Source: Corticimicrobacter populi (lineage in GTDB: Bacteria; Pseudomonadota; Gammaproteobacteria; Burkholderiales; Burkholderiaceae_B). From it: DNA of 64,000 nt. Under the pieces are notes generated by a model, which made no database searches, was not told where the DNA came from, and saw nothing but the letters and a program-made list of their open reading frames with translations. The stretch is taken from assembly GCF_003123725.1 (NCBI RefSeq), contig NZ_QETA01000001.1, forward strand, positions 124,001 to 188,000, given 5' to 3'. Shown here piece after piece: positions 54,829 through 62,832 of this stretch (its first letter is position 1; the number at the start of each line of letters is the position of its first letter). The position numbers and the translations under genes are program-made.

Positions 54829-55985
54829 TGCTCCGACGGCAGGGTGATCTTCAGCAGGCGCTCTTTCGCACCCTCGACGAAATCACCGGTCGAAGAGCGT
54901 GGACTGTAGACCTCCTTGAGGCCGACATAGAGACGTCGCTGCGCGGCATCGTAGGCCAGCTCGTTCGGCAGGGGACCAATGTCGAACGTACGGACAACGC
55001 TGTAGTCCTTGCCACTGATGACGCGGATGGTGCCTTCACGGAAATTGGCGACATAGGCCTCGTCGCGCGCCGGGTTGTAGGCGACGTTGATGCTGCCGCG
55101 TCCGCTGCGCACAAAGGCCAGTTGCTTGCCGGTTTCCAGGTCGAATACATACAGGCCGTCCTGTTCCCCTTCGCTGCGGAAAATGTTCTGTGCAGCAAAG
55201 ATCCGCTTGTGGGCATGGTCGATGCCGAGACTGAGCAGATTGGCGGCCTGCGGCTCGGCCTGACTCATGTCCAGGCTGCGGACAACCTGCAGGGAGGTGG
55301 GATCGATGACATTGATATAGCCACTGCCGCCGGTATAGATGCGCTGCTCGGTATCGTCATAGGTCAGCGCGTAGCCGGTCCGGGGGTAGGCCCCTTCGAC
55401 CTGGCCGATCAGTTCCAGCGTGTCTGGATCAATGACCAGCAGCTTGTGGTAGCGCCCCGATTCCGTCGAGGATTCACCCGTGGCGCTGTAGCTGACGAAA
55501 AGGCGGTTGACCTGTGGGACGTACACCATATGCCGCAGGCTTTCATTGCCCTTGAAATCCTCGGGCTGGATGGGCAGGCGTGCGCTGGTCTGTTCCAGCG
55601 TGCCGGTCGCGATATCGACGCGGCTGATGCTCAGGGCACGATTCTTGCCGTGGCTGACGAAGAGCTTGTTGTGTGTACGGTCCTGCGCAAGGGCGAAAGC
55701 CTGGTGCGGCATGGCCAGGCGCCAGCGCTTTTCCAGTGTGTCGGCATCGAAGGCATAGACATAGCCCAGGTCCTGATCTGCCTGGGCCCGGTCGATAACG
55801 GCTGTCATGACCAGATTGCCGGGCGTGTTGTACTGGATTTCATACAGGCCTTCGGCTGCATGATCCAGATAGCCGACCTGCAACGTGTAATCGGCGACAG
55901 GTACGGTAGCGGGCGGAGTGGCATGGGCGTGCGTGGCCATCGTGCAGGCCATGACGAGGGCGCGGAGCAGAACGGAGGGAGACAT
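54825..55985 (-). CDS. YncE-like secreted beta-propeller protein (copy 2)
   Basis: This 386-residue paralogue of the protein at 2862-4088 has a signal peptide at residues 1-23 (VMACTMATHAHA) and propeller strands such as GYVYAFDADTLEKRWRLAMP, KLLVIDPDTLELIGQVEGAY and EQDGLYVFDLETGKQLAFVR. It is transcribed before, and overlaps by 4 nt, the TonB-dependent receptor, just as yncE neighbours yncD in E. coli. A periplasmic role with the receptor is inferred. A Fur-like site about 50 nt upstream suggests iron repression. Confidence 0.82.
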   Translation of the reverse strand: MSPSVLLRALVMACTMATHAHATPPATVPVADYTLQVGYLDHAAEGLYEIQYNTPGNLVMTAVIDRAQADQDLGYVYAFDADTLEKRWRLAMPHQAFALAQDRTHNKLFVSHGKNRALSISRVDIATGTLEQTSARLPIQPEDFKGNESLRHMVYVPQVNRLFVSYSATGESSTESGRYHKLLVIDPDTLELIGQVEGAYPRTGYALTYDDTEQRIYTGGSGYINVIDPTSLQVVRSLDMSQAEPQAANLLSLGIDHAHKRIFAAQNIFRSEGEQDGLYVFDLETGKQLAFVRSGRGSINVAYNPARDEAYVANFREGTIRVISGKDYSVVRTFDIGPLPNELAYDAAQRRLYVGLKEVYSPRSSTGDFVEGAKERLLKITLPSEQ

Positions 55986-56033
55986 GTGTGACAGGTGCAG
56001 CGAGTTGATGAATCGCTTTTTATTCTATGTTAT

Positions 56034-56058
56034 TTAGAATGGTTATCAATATTGAATG
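56034..56058. promoter_or_regulatory. Probable Fur box upstream of yncE-like / TonB receptor operon
   Basis: On the minus strand the site reads CATTCAATATTGATAACCA followed by TTCTA, with a TTGATAACCATT core close to the NAT-type Fur consensus, about 50-70 nt from the start of the yncE-like gene. The whole 55986-56147 gap is AT-rich. Not scored by matrix. Confidence 0.5.
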
Positions 56059-56147
56059 GTGATGATTTTGATAATTGGGATGTTTTTTATTGATAAATAT
56101 CATGATCACAGGGCTGGCAACAAGGGCAGTCACTTCCTGGCGACAAC

Positions 56148-57497
56148 TTATCTTTCCTGGATTCCCGAGACAGTCACGGCCAGGCCGGGATGGGCATGGT
56201 CGGCAGCAATGCTCCAGCCGTGCGCGCGAACTATTTCCTGGCAAATGGCCAGCCCCAGTCCTGCGCCGAGGTCACGACGATGTGCTCCTCGCCAGAAGCG
56301 GATAAAGAGCAGGGGCAACTGCGTCGTTTCGACACCCGGTCCCCAATCCCGTATGCGAATGCCATCCGAGATGATGGATATCCTGACTTCAGTGCCTGCA
56401 GGGGCATGCTGTATGGCATTTTCGATCAGATTTTTCAGCAGTGTGAATAATGCGCCTCGATCTGCCCGCCAGCGAACAGGTACGGCAGGGCCCGTGATGA
56501 CGATCCCGACGCGTGCATCTGCGGCGATTTTCTCCAGGAACTGAACGGCGTCCTGGACGGCCGTGCCGGCATCAACATCGGTGAAATGGTAGCTGAGCAG
56601 CTCACTGGCCTCGGCGAGCAACAGAAGTTGCTGCACATGACGGGCCAGGTGTTCGATGTGTGCGAGAAGGGCGTTCCTGAGCGCGGCGTCTGCCTCCATC
56701 AGTTCCACTTCGGCGCGCAACAGGGTGAGCGGGGTCTTGAGTTCGTGTGCAGCCTGGGCCAGAAAGTCCTGCTGGACGCGGTAGCCGTTTTCGAGTCTGT
56801 CCAGCGCCTGATTGAAACTGTGCAGCAGTGGCACGATTTCGGCAGGCACGCGGTCGGTTTGCAGGCGCTTGCCCAGTGCCTGGGGGGAAATGGCTGCCGC
56901 GGCCAGCGATGCCCGTCGCAGCGGCTTGAGCGAATACCTGAGGCTGACGTAGGTGCATAGTCCAAAAACGAACAGCAGAACCAGGCTGAAAGTGATAATG
57001 CCGCGCTTGATGAACGGGACAGCAAATTCCTGGTGCAGGAACTCGATGATGCGTGAACTCACGGCGATCTGCACATGCCATGTCTTGCCATTTCGGGTCA
57101 GGACTGCCGTGGCACCATCGTATGGCTGCCCGTTGCGGGAAAACTCGAAATCAGAGAGGCCGGTCGTGTCAGGCCAGTCGTGTGTGCCCGGAGATGCCAG
57201 CACGATCTTGCCGTGCTCATCCAGAACCCGATAGGCGGTTTCGTCGCGCAGGCTGTCGTATATCCATGCCGGGTGTGCCGAGCTGGCGTGCAAGCCGATG
57301 GGGCGGTCGTGCGTGTCGAAGTCAAGGCTTCGGGCCAGTTCGTTGGCTCGGCCGGAAAGATCCATGCCGGGCAGGCGATCCTGTACGATGGCTCCGACCA
57401 AAATCAGCAACACGATGCTGAGCGTGGCTCCGACCACATAGGCGAGCAGGATCTTCAGTCCCAGGCTATCGAGCCAGGTTGATTTTTTGAAGTGCAT
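56148..57497 (-). CDS. Sensor histidine kinase (OmpR-type two-component system)
   Basis: This 449-residue membrane kinase has a first membrane helix at about 14-37 (ILLAYVVGATLSIVLLILVG), a periplasmic sensor loop of about 130 residues, and a second helix near residues 165-185. A HAMP-like linker follows, then the H-box AHELKTPLTLLRAEVE, N-box LIENAIQHAPAGTEVRI and G-boxes RDWGPGV and GAGLGLAI. It overlaps the response-regulator gene by 32 nt. The stimulus is unknown; the operon partner MipA suggests envelope or peptidoglycan stress. Confidence 0.93.
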   Translation of the reverse strand: MHFKKSTWLDSLGLKILLAYVVGATLSIVLLILVGAIVQDRLPGMDLSGRANELARSLDFDTHDRPIGLHASSAHPAWIYDSLRDETAYRVLDEHGKIVLASPGTHDWPDTTGLSDFEFSRNGQPYDGATAVLTRNGKTWHVQIAVSSRIIEFLHQEFAVPFIKRGIITFSLVLLFVFGLCTYVSLRYSLKPLRRASLAAAAISPQALGKRLQTDRVPAEIVPLLHSFNQALDRLENGYRVQQDFLAQAAHELKTPLTLLRAEVELMEADAALRNALLAHIEHLARHVQQLLLLAEASELLSYHFTDVDAGTAVQDAVQFLEKIAADARVGIVITGPAVPVRWRADRGALFTLLKNLIENAIQHAPAGTEVRISIISDGIRIRDWGPGVETTQLPLLFIRFWRGAHRRDLGAGLGLAICQEIVRAHGWSIAADHAHPGLAVTVSGIQER

Positions 57498-58152
57498 AGC
57501 CTTGGCCCCTTACGTTGACGATCTGCCAGTCTGACCCCACTGCTGCGAGCTTGCGCCGCAGGCGATGCAGCGCTACGTCCAGGGCATTGGGCGTCACGGC
57601 TTCGCTCAGTCCCCAGGCGGCTGCTTCCATCGCGCCACGCCGGACTACGCAGCCCTGCCTGTGGATCAGGGCCAGCATGATCTGCATTTCCGCAGGGGCC
57701 AGCGAAACCGAGTCGGTGCCACATTGCAGGGTGCCGGATTCGGGCGACAGAAGCAGGTCGCCATAGGCAGGCTGCAACGGCAGACTGTGGGCCGGGCGGC
57801 GCAGCAATGCCCGTACCCGTGCCACCAGTTCTGCCATTGCAAAAGGCTTGGGCAGGTAGTCATCCGCACCGGACTCGAGCCCTTCGACCCGATCATGCAG
57901 GGCGTCGCGTGCCGTTAATACCAGGCAGGGGAGCGACTGGCCTGCCTGGCGCAGGCGTTGCAGCAACTGCAGGCCATCACCATCCGGCAGGCCACGGTCC
58001 AGCACCAGCGCCTGGTAGGAAACCTGCTGGATGGCAAGCCATGCAGACTCGCTGCGTGTGACGACATCGACAGCGATGCCGGCACTGGACAGGCCCTTGA
58101 TGATGAGCCTGGCCAATTGCTCGTGGTCTTCGGCCAAGAGGATACGTCCCAT
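57466..58152 (-). CDS. OmpR-family response regulator
   Basis: This 228-residue regulator has a receiver domain with the acidic pocket EDH (residues 8-10), the phospho-acceptor Asp52 in LVLDRGLPDGDGLQLL and the conserved Lys in LPKPFAMAELVAR. The winged-helix DNA-binding domain lies at about residues 128-225 (EAVTPNALDVALHRLRRKLA followed by AVGSDWQIVNVRGQGYAL). The start overlaps the MipA stop by 1 nt and the end overlaps the kinase, so the three are one operon. The target genes are unknown. Confidence 0.94.
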   Translation of the reverse strand: MGRILLAEDHEQLARLIIKGLSSAGIAVDVVTRSESAWLAIQQVSYQALVLDRGLPDGDGLQLLQRLRQAGQSLPCLVLTARDALHDRVEGLESGADDYLPKPFAMAELVARVRALLRRPAHSLPLQPAYGDLLLSPESGTLQCGTDSVSLAPAEMQIMLALIHRQGCVVRRGAMEAAAWGLSEAVTPNALDVALHRLRRKLAAVGSDWQIVNVRGQGYALQKINLAR

Positions 58153-58958
58153 CAGAAGCGGTACATGTAGCCCAGGAATAAGTGATTTACGGTTGAACGG
58201 TCAACCAGAGGACTGTCCCGGATTGCCGAGGCGAGCCGACTGGCCTGCAGGTCGAGCGTGACAGTGTGGTGCTGATCGAATCTATAGACGCCGCGCAGGC
58301 CAAAGCTGGTATTCATGGCCGACGCTGGGTGGTAGCCAGGGCGATTCCAGCGTACTTCGCTTGCTCTGACACCGTAATAGTAGTCTACGTAGTTGCCGTC
58401 ATGCCAGGTCGCCGCAAGGCGTGGGGTCAGCGTGAAGCGTTCACCCAACTGCCATGCCCGATTGATTTCCAGATGCAGGCGCTGGCCCTTGCTGTGACCG
58501 GAAAGGTCATGTGTCCAGTCGGCCTGGAGACTGGCCAGTGAGGTCTGCCATTCGACACCCAGTCCGCCCCATATGCCGCCCTTGCGCTTTGCCATGCCAT
58601 TGAGTATCCAGGCGTCGTCTGCCTTGTAACCCGAGCCGTCGTAGCGTCCGATCAGGTTGAAATCGAGCCGCTGGGTCTCACTGAACCTCAGGCCGGGCAG
58701 TTTGATCTCCAGATCTGTGCCGAAAAAGCGCATGTGCCGGTTTTCGACGTACAGCATGGGAAGTGCGGCATGGTCCCGTTTCATGTCTGTATAGGCTGTC
58801 TGGCTGCTGGCAACACCGAGACCCAATCCCCATTCGATCTCCTGTGCCGCAACAGGCGCTGACAGCAGCAGCCCTGCCAGAACAGCGGCAATATGCTGCG
58901 GGCACCAGACCGGAAAGAATGGGTGGTGAGATGGACGACAAGGCATGAGGGGCTCCAT
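58152..58958 (-). CDS. MipA/OmpV-family outer-membrane protein
   Basis: This 268-residue protein has a signal peptide whose hydrophobic part is IAAVLAGLLLSAPVAAQ (about residues 23-40), then a beta-barrel pattern with GLGLGVASSQTAYTDMKRDH, alternating aromatic strands and a terminal FLGYMYRF. MipA/OmpV proteins are outer-membrane scaffolds, E. coli MipA linking MltA and PBP1B. It is first in an operon with the response regulator and kinase, so the TCS may regulate or monitor envelope assembly. ATG 58958 or the ATG four codons later are both possible. Confidence 0.85.
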   Translation of the reverse strand: MEPLMPCRPSHHPFFPVWCPQHIAAVLAGLLLSAPVAAQEIEWGLGLGVASSQTAYTDMKRDHAALPMLYVENRHMRFFGTDLEIKLPGLRFSETQRLDFNLIGRYDGSGYKADDAWILNGMAKRKGGIWGGLGVEWQTSLASLQADWTHDLSGHSKGQRLHLEINRAWQLGERFTLTPRLAATWHDGNYVDYYYGVRASEVRWNRPGYHPASAMNTSFGLRGVYRFDQHHTVTLDLQASRLASAIRDSPLVDRSTVNHLFLGYMYRF

Positions 58959-59117
58959 GGGGAAACGAAGGCTGCATCATGCAGGCGGTTCCCTTACCCT
59001 TCACTTACTGGCAGATGTCGGGGTATGCCAATACGGGCGGCTACAATAGACGGTTTCTCCCTGTGGCAGGAACAGCCTGCCGCAGTGGCACCGGAACAGG
59101 CGGATCAAGGCAGACGT

Positions 59118-60212
59118 ATGAGTGTCATCCAGTACTACGAGAAGGCGCTGGCAGAACACGGCTATCAGCCGGATGCAGCGCAGCGCATGGCGATCGAGCG
59201 GCTGCAGCGCTATTACGACGAGTGGGTTGCCTTCAAGGCCGCCCGCTCCAGTTCGCTCAAGCGGCTGTTCAGCCGCCCGGAAGTGCCGCGTGGTGTCTAT
59301 ATGTGGGGGGGCGTCGGGCGGGGCAAGAGCTTCCTGATGGATGCTTTTTACGAAGCCGTGCCGCTGCGTCGCAAGACCCGCCTGCACTTCCATGAATTCA
59401 TGCGTGGCGTGCATCGCCAGCTCGAAGAGGTCAAGGGCAAGACGGATCCGCTCGACGAGGTGGCCCGACGCATCGCCGCGAAGTACCGCCTGATCTGTTT
59501 CGACGAGTTCCATGTGTCGGACGTGGCCGACGCCATGATCCTGCACAAGTTGCTGGATGGCCTGTTCAGGCATGGCGTGTCGTTCGTGATGACTTCCAAC
59601 TACGAACCGTCGACGCTCTACCCGGATGGGCTGCATCGTGACCGTATCCTGCCCGCGATTGCGCTGATCAAGGAAAAGCTCGATATCCTCAACGTGGATA
59701 CCGGGGTGGATTACCGACGGCGCGCGCTGGAACAGGTCAAGCTGTACCACAGCCCGCTCGACGAGGCCTCGCGCCAGGCACTGGAGCAGACCTTTGCGCG
59801 GCTGGCCGAAGGGCCGGAAGCCGCCGATCCTGTCCTGCACATCGAGAACCGCGATATTTGCCCGGTGCGGCTGGCGACCAATATTGTCTGGTTCGATTTT
59901 GCGACGCTGTGCGGCGGTCCGCGTTCGCAGAACGATTATCTGGAACTGGCCAGCCGATTCGAGACGGTCATCCTGTCGGACGTGCCGCGCATGACGGCAC
60001 GGCAGGCTTCAGAGGCGCGGCGCTTTACCTGGCTGATCGATGTGTTCTATGACCACAAGGTCAAGCTCATCATGTCGGCCGAGTGTGAAATCGAGCAGGT
60101 CTATACCGAAGGGCCGATGGCCAACGAGTTCCATCGTACCGTGTCGCGCGTGCTCGAAATGCAGTCGCAGGAATATCTGGATCAGGAACGGCGCGCCACC
60201 GCGACGCTGTAG
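59118..60212 (+). CDS. zapE: Cell-division ATPase ZapE (AFG1-like)
   Basis: This 364-residue AFG1-family ATPase has the Walker A motif MWGGVGRGKSFLMDAFYEAV, Walker B RLICFDEFHVSDVADAMIL and the family segments FHEFMRGVHRQLEEVKGKTD and FVMTSNYEPSTLYPDGLHRD. E. coli ZapE acts on the FtsZ ring under stress. ATG 59118 was chosen; the open frame extends upstream without ribosome site. In related genomes the gene directly follows the 2-oxoglutarate dehydrogenase E3 gene; here about 6.8 kb separates them. Confidence 0.94.
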   Translation: MSVIQYYEKALAEHGYQPDAAQRMAIERLQRYYDEWVAFKAARSSSLKRLFSRPEVPRGVYMWGGVGRGKSFLMDAFYEAVPLRRKTRLHFHEFMRGVHRQLEEVKGKTDPLDEVARRIAAKYRLICFDEFHVSDVADAMILHKLLDGLFRHGVSFVMTSNYEPSTLYPDGLHRDRILPAIALIKEKLDILNVDTGVDYRRRALEQVKLYHSPLDEASRQALEQTFARLAEGPEAADPVLHIENRDICPVRLATNIVWFDFATLCGGPRSQNDYLELASRFETVILSDVPRMTARQASEARRFTWLIDVFYDHKVKLIMSAECEIEQVYTEGPMANEFHRTVSRVLEMQSQEYLDQERRATATL

Positions 60213-60562
60213 GCCGTCATCAGCCAGCCGGCCAGGAAGGCCACGCCGCCGATGGGCGTGATCATGCCGAGCCAGCGAATGCCGGTCAGCGACAGCAGAT
60301 ACAGGCTGCCCGAGAACAGCACGATGCCGACCGACAGCATGGTGCCTGCGCGGCACAGGGCGCGGGCATCGTACTGGGCCGCCAGCCAGGCAATCGCGAA
60401 CAGGCCCAGTGCATGCACCTGATGGTATTGCACGGCCGTCTTCCAGACCTCCAGTTCCCGCTCCGTGAAACCGGGGGCCAGGGCATGGGCACCGAAGGCC
60501 CCGGCCGCGACGGCCAGAAACAGGTTGAGTGCGCCGAAGATGACAAGCTGGCGTTCGTTCAT
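60182..60562 (-). CDS. DUF423-family inner-membrane protein
   Basis: This 126-residue protein has four hydrophobic helices (LVIFGALNLFLAVAAGAFGA; HALGLFAIAWLAA; AGTMLSVGIVLFSGSLYLL; MITPIGGVAFLAGWLMTAYS) and motifs GAFGAHAL, TAVQYHQVHALGL and PIGGVAFLAGW of the DUF423 (YgdD-like) family. It is convergent with zapE and the two coding 3' ends overlap by 31 nt. Function unknown; widely conserved. Confidence 0.88.
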   Translation of the reverse strand: MNERQLVIFGALNLFLAVAAGAFGAHALAPGFTERELEVWKTAVQYHQVHALGLFAIAWLAAQYDARALCRAGTMLSVGIVLFSGSLYLLSLTGIRWLGMITPIGGVAFLAGWLMTAYSVAVARRS

Positions 60563-60616
60563 GGTACGACTCCAATGTAAACTGTCAGGACTTTTCCTGT
60601 CCTTTCTGGTTGATTC

Positions 60617-61990
60617 ATGAATACCCGTGTACTGACTGGCATTACCACTTCCGGCACACCCCACCTGGGCAATTTCGCGGGGGCGATCTGGCCTGCGATT
60701 CTGAGCAGCCGGCAGCCCGATGTGGACGCCTTCTATTTCATGGCCGACTACCATGCTCTGATCAAGTGCGGCGATCCTGCCCGGGTCGCACGTTCGCGGC
60801 TGGAGATCGCGGCGACCTGGCTGGCCGCAGGGCTGGATCCGGAACGGGTCACATTCTACCGCCAGTCGGACATTCCCGAGATCCCGGAGCTGTCGTGGTT
60901 CCTGACCTGCGTGACGGCCAAGGGATTGATGAATCGCGCCCATGCCTACAAGGCATCGGTGGATCAAAATCAGGCACAGGGCGTCGAGCCGGACGATGGC
61001 GTCACCATGGGGCTGTATTCCTACCCGGTGCTGATGGCGGCGGATATCCTGATGTTCAACGCGCATCGCGTGCCGGTCGGGCGTGATCAGATTCAGCATA
61101 TCGAGATGGCACGCGATATCGCCCAGCGTTTCAATCATCTCTATGGTGCGGGTCAGGATTTCTTCGTGCTGCCCGAGGTGGCGATTGCCGAGGATGTGGC
61201 GACCTTGCCGGGACTCGATGGGCGCAAGATGTCCAAGAGCTACAACAACACGATTCCGCTTTTCGAGGGGGGCGCGCAAGCGACGCGTGCCGCCATTATG
61301 CGCATCGTGACCGATTCGCGTCAGCCGGGCGAGCCCAAGGATGCCGAAAACTCGCACCTGTTCATGCTCTACAAGGCATTTGCCACCGAGGCCGAGAGCG
61401 CGACCTTTCGCCGTGAACTGGAAACCGGCCTGGGCTGGGGGGATGCCAAGCAGGCGCTGTTCGAACGTCTGGAGCAGACGCTGGCACCGATGCGTGAACG
61501 CTACGAGAGCCTGATTGCCGCGCCCGAGCGCATCGAGGATATCCTGCAGGCTGGTGCCGCCAAGGCGCGTCGCATTGCCACGCCATTCATGCAGACGCTG
61601 CGCGAGGCCGTCGGCCTGCGTCGGCTGGCAACGGTGTCGCAGGCCGGCACGCCGGCCAGCAAGGCCAAGGGCAAGGGCAAGGGCAAGGGCGGCAAGACGG
61701 CGCGTTTCGTCAGCTATCGTGACGAAGACGGCAAGTTCAGGTTCCGGCTGCTGGATGCCGATGGCAGCCAGTTGCTGCATTCCGTGCCGTTCGACGAACC
61801 CCGCGCTGCGGGTGCCGCCAGCCGCAACCTGGTGGAACGGCAAAAAGACCTTGCCTGGGCGACGGTGCCGGAGGGCGGTGGGCAGTTGTTGCTGGATGGC
61901 AATGTGCTTGGCTTTACGGCTGCCACAGATCTGGAGCCTGCGCAGTTGCGCGTGCAACAGGCACTGGAAGCACTGGCGCAGCAGGACTGA
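60617..61990 (+). CDS. trpS: Tryptophanyl-tRNA synthetase with C-terminal extension
   Basis: This 457-residue class I synthetase has the HIGH-like motif SGTPHLGNFAGAIWP, YPVLMAADILMFNAHRVPVG and the KMSKS motif DGRKMSKSYNNTIPLF. The catalytic enzyme ends at about residue 335. It is followed by a Gly/Lys linker (ASKAKGKGKGKGGK) and a domain of about 100 residues (RFVSYRDEDGKFRFRLLDAD ... NLVERQKDLAWATVP) not present in E. coli TrpS but seen in beta-proteobacterial enzymes. ATG 60617 follows a 55-nt gap from the divergent DUF423 gene. Confidence 0.95.
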   Translation: MNTRVLTGITTSGTPHLGNFAGAIWPAILSSRQPDVDAFYFMADYHALIKCGDPARVARSRLEIAATWLAAGLDPERVTFYRQSDIPEIPELSWFLTCVTAKGLMNRAHAYKASVDQNQAQGVEPDDGVTMGLYSYPVLMAADILMFNAHRVPVGRDQIQHIEMARDIAQRFNHLYGAGQDFFVLPEVAIAEDVATLPGLDGRKMSKSYNNTIPLFEGGAQATRAAIMRIVTDSRQPGEPKDAENSHLFMLYKAFATEAESATFRRELETGLGWGDAKQALFERLEQTLAPMRERYESLIAAPERIEDILQAGAAKARRIATPFMQTLREAVGLRRLATVSQAGTPASKAKGKGKGKGGKTARFVSYRDEDGKFRFRLLDADGSQLLHSVPFDEPRAAGAASRNLVERQKDLAWATVPEGGGQLLLDGNVLGFTAATDLEPAQLRVQQALEALAQQD

Positions 61991-62063
61991 TTCCTGCCTG
62001 GCTGGCCGCGTGGTCTGTGACCAGCCATCAATAATGGGTACGATACCTGCTTGTTAATTAGTA

Positions 62064-62080
62064 AATTCTAAATTAGAATT
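62064..62080. promoter_or_regulatory. AT-rich palindromic operator upstream of rhodanese gene
   Basis: AATTCTAA and TTAGAATT are a perfect 8-1-8 inverted repeat in a very AT-rich stretch 31 nt before the rhodanese start. ArsR-type repressors of the BigR/YgaV group control rhodanese-DUF2892 genes through such AT-rich palindromes. No ArsR gene is in the window. Confidence 0.6.
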
Positions 62081-62110
62081 AGATAATTAATTAACCCAGG
62101 CAGGTGTGAC

Positions 62111-62644
62111 ATGCCCATCGAACCGATCGATCCCGGCCGCGCCGATCTTCTCCAGCGGCAGGGTGCTGTGCTGGTCGATATTCGTGATACGGACGAACAC
62201 GCGCGCGAGCGCATTCCTCAATCTGTCAATATGCCGCTGGCGCAGCTCTGTCAGTCGGCACTGCCCGCTGGCGGTGAGGTTATCTTTCATTGCCGCTCGG
62301 GCCTTCGCACGCAGCGGGCAGCGGAGCAGCTTGCCGAGCAGGTTACCTGCCAGGCCTACTGGATCGAAGGCGGGCTGGATGCGTGGAAACGGCAGGGACT
62401 GCCGGTCGAACGCGATCCCTCGCAGCCGCTGGAGTTGATGCGCCAGGTGCAGATCGTGGCTGGCAGCCTGGCGCTGGCTGGTACGCTGCTGGGCAGTCTG
62501 GTGTCTTCCTGGTTTTTTGTCTTGCCCGGCCTGGTGGGGGCCGGTTTGATGTTCGCCGGTATCACCGGGTTCTGCGGAATGGCGCGTCTGCTGCTGCGCA
62601 TGCCGTGGAATCGTTCCTTTCAGCAGCGGGAGTGCAAATCATGA
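62111..62644 (+). CDS. Rhodanese domain protein with membrane domain (YgaP-like)
   Basis: This 177-residue sulfurtransferase has a rhodanese domain at residues 1-105 with DIRDTDEHARERIPQSVNMP and the catalytic-loop cysteine Cys61 in FHCRSGLRTQRA. A DUF2892-type membrane part follows with two helices at about 113-155 (IVAGSLALAGTLLGSLVSSW; FVLPGLVGAGLMFAGITGFC). YgaP-like proteins carry persulfide or thiosulfate sulfur and act in sulfide or oxidative sulfur stress. Its stop overlaps the next DUF2892 gene by 4 nt. Confidence 0.9.
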   Translation: MPIEPIDPGRADLLQRQGAVLVDIRDTDEHARERIPQSVNMPLAQLCQSALPAGGEVIFHCRSGLRTQRAAEQLAEQVTCQAYWIEGGLDAWKRQGLPVERDPSQPLELMRQVQIVAGSLALAGTLLGSLVSSWFFVLPGLVGAGLMFAGITGFCGMARLLLRMPWNRSFQQRECKS

Positions 62645-62832
62645 AAAGCAATATCGGCGGCATCGACCGCTTTCTGAGGATCGTGCTGGGTCTGCTCCTG
62701 ATCGGGCTGACCCTGGGCGGGCAGATCGGTGCCTGGGGCTGGATCGGTGTAGTGCCTCTGGCGACCGGTCTGGTCAAGTGGTGCCCGCTGTACCTGCCGT
62801 TCGGCTGGAGCACCACCTGCAAGCGTCAGTGA
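62641..62832 (+). CDS. DUF2892-family small inner-membrane protein
   Basis: This 63-residue protein of the DUF2892 family starts with SNIGGIDRFLRIVLGLLLIG, the typical N-terminal signature, has two membrane helices and ends WCPLYLPFGWSTTCKRQ with two cysteines. It is co-translated with the rhodanese protein (ATGA) and duplicates the membrane module fused in that protein. It converges with grxB with a 7-nt overlap. Confidence 0.88.
   Translation: MKSNIGGIDRFLRIVLGLLLIGLTLGGQIGAWGWIGVVPLATGLVKWCPLYLPFGWSTTCKRQ

Noticed and set aside
61999-62027. TGGCTGG/CCAGCCA stem after trpS as terminator
   Set aside because: Long loop and no T tract.
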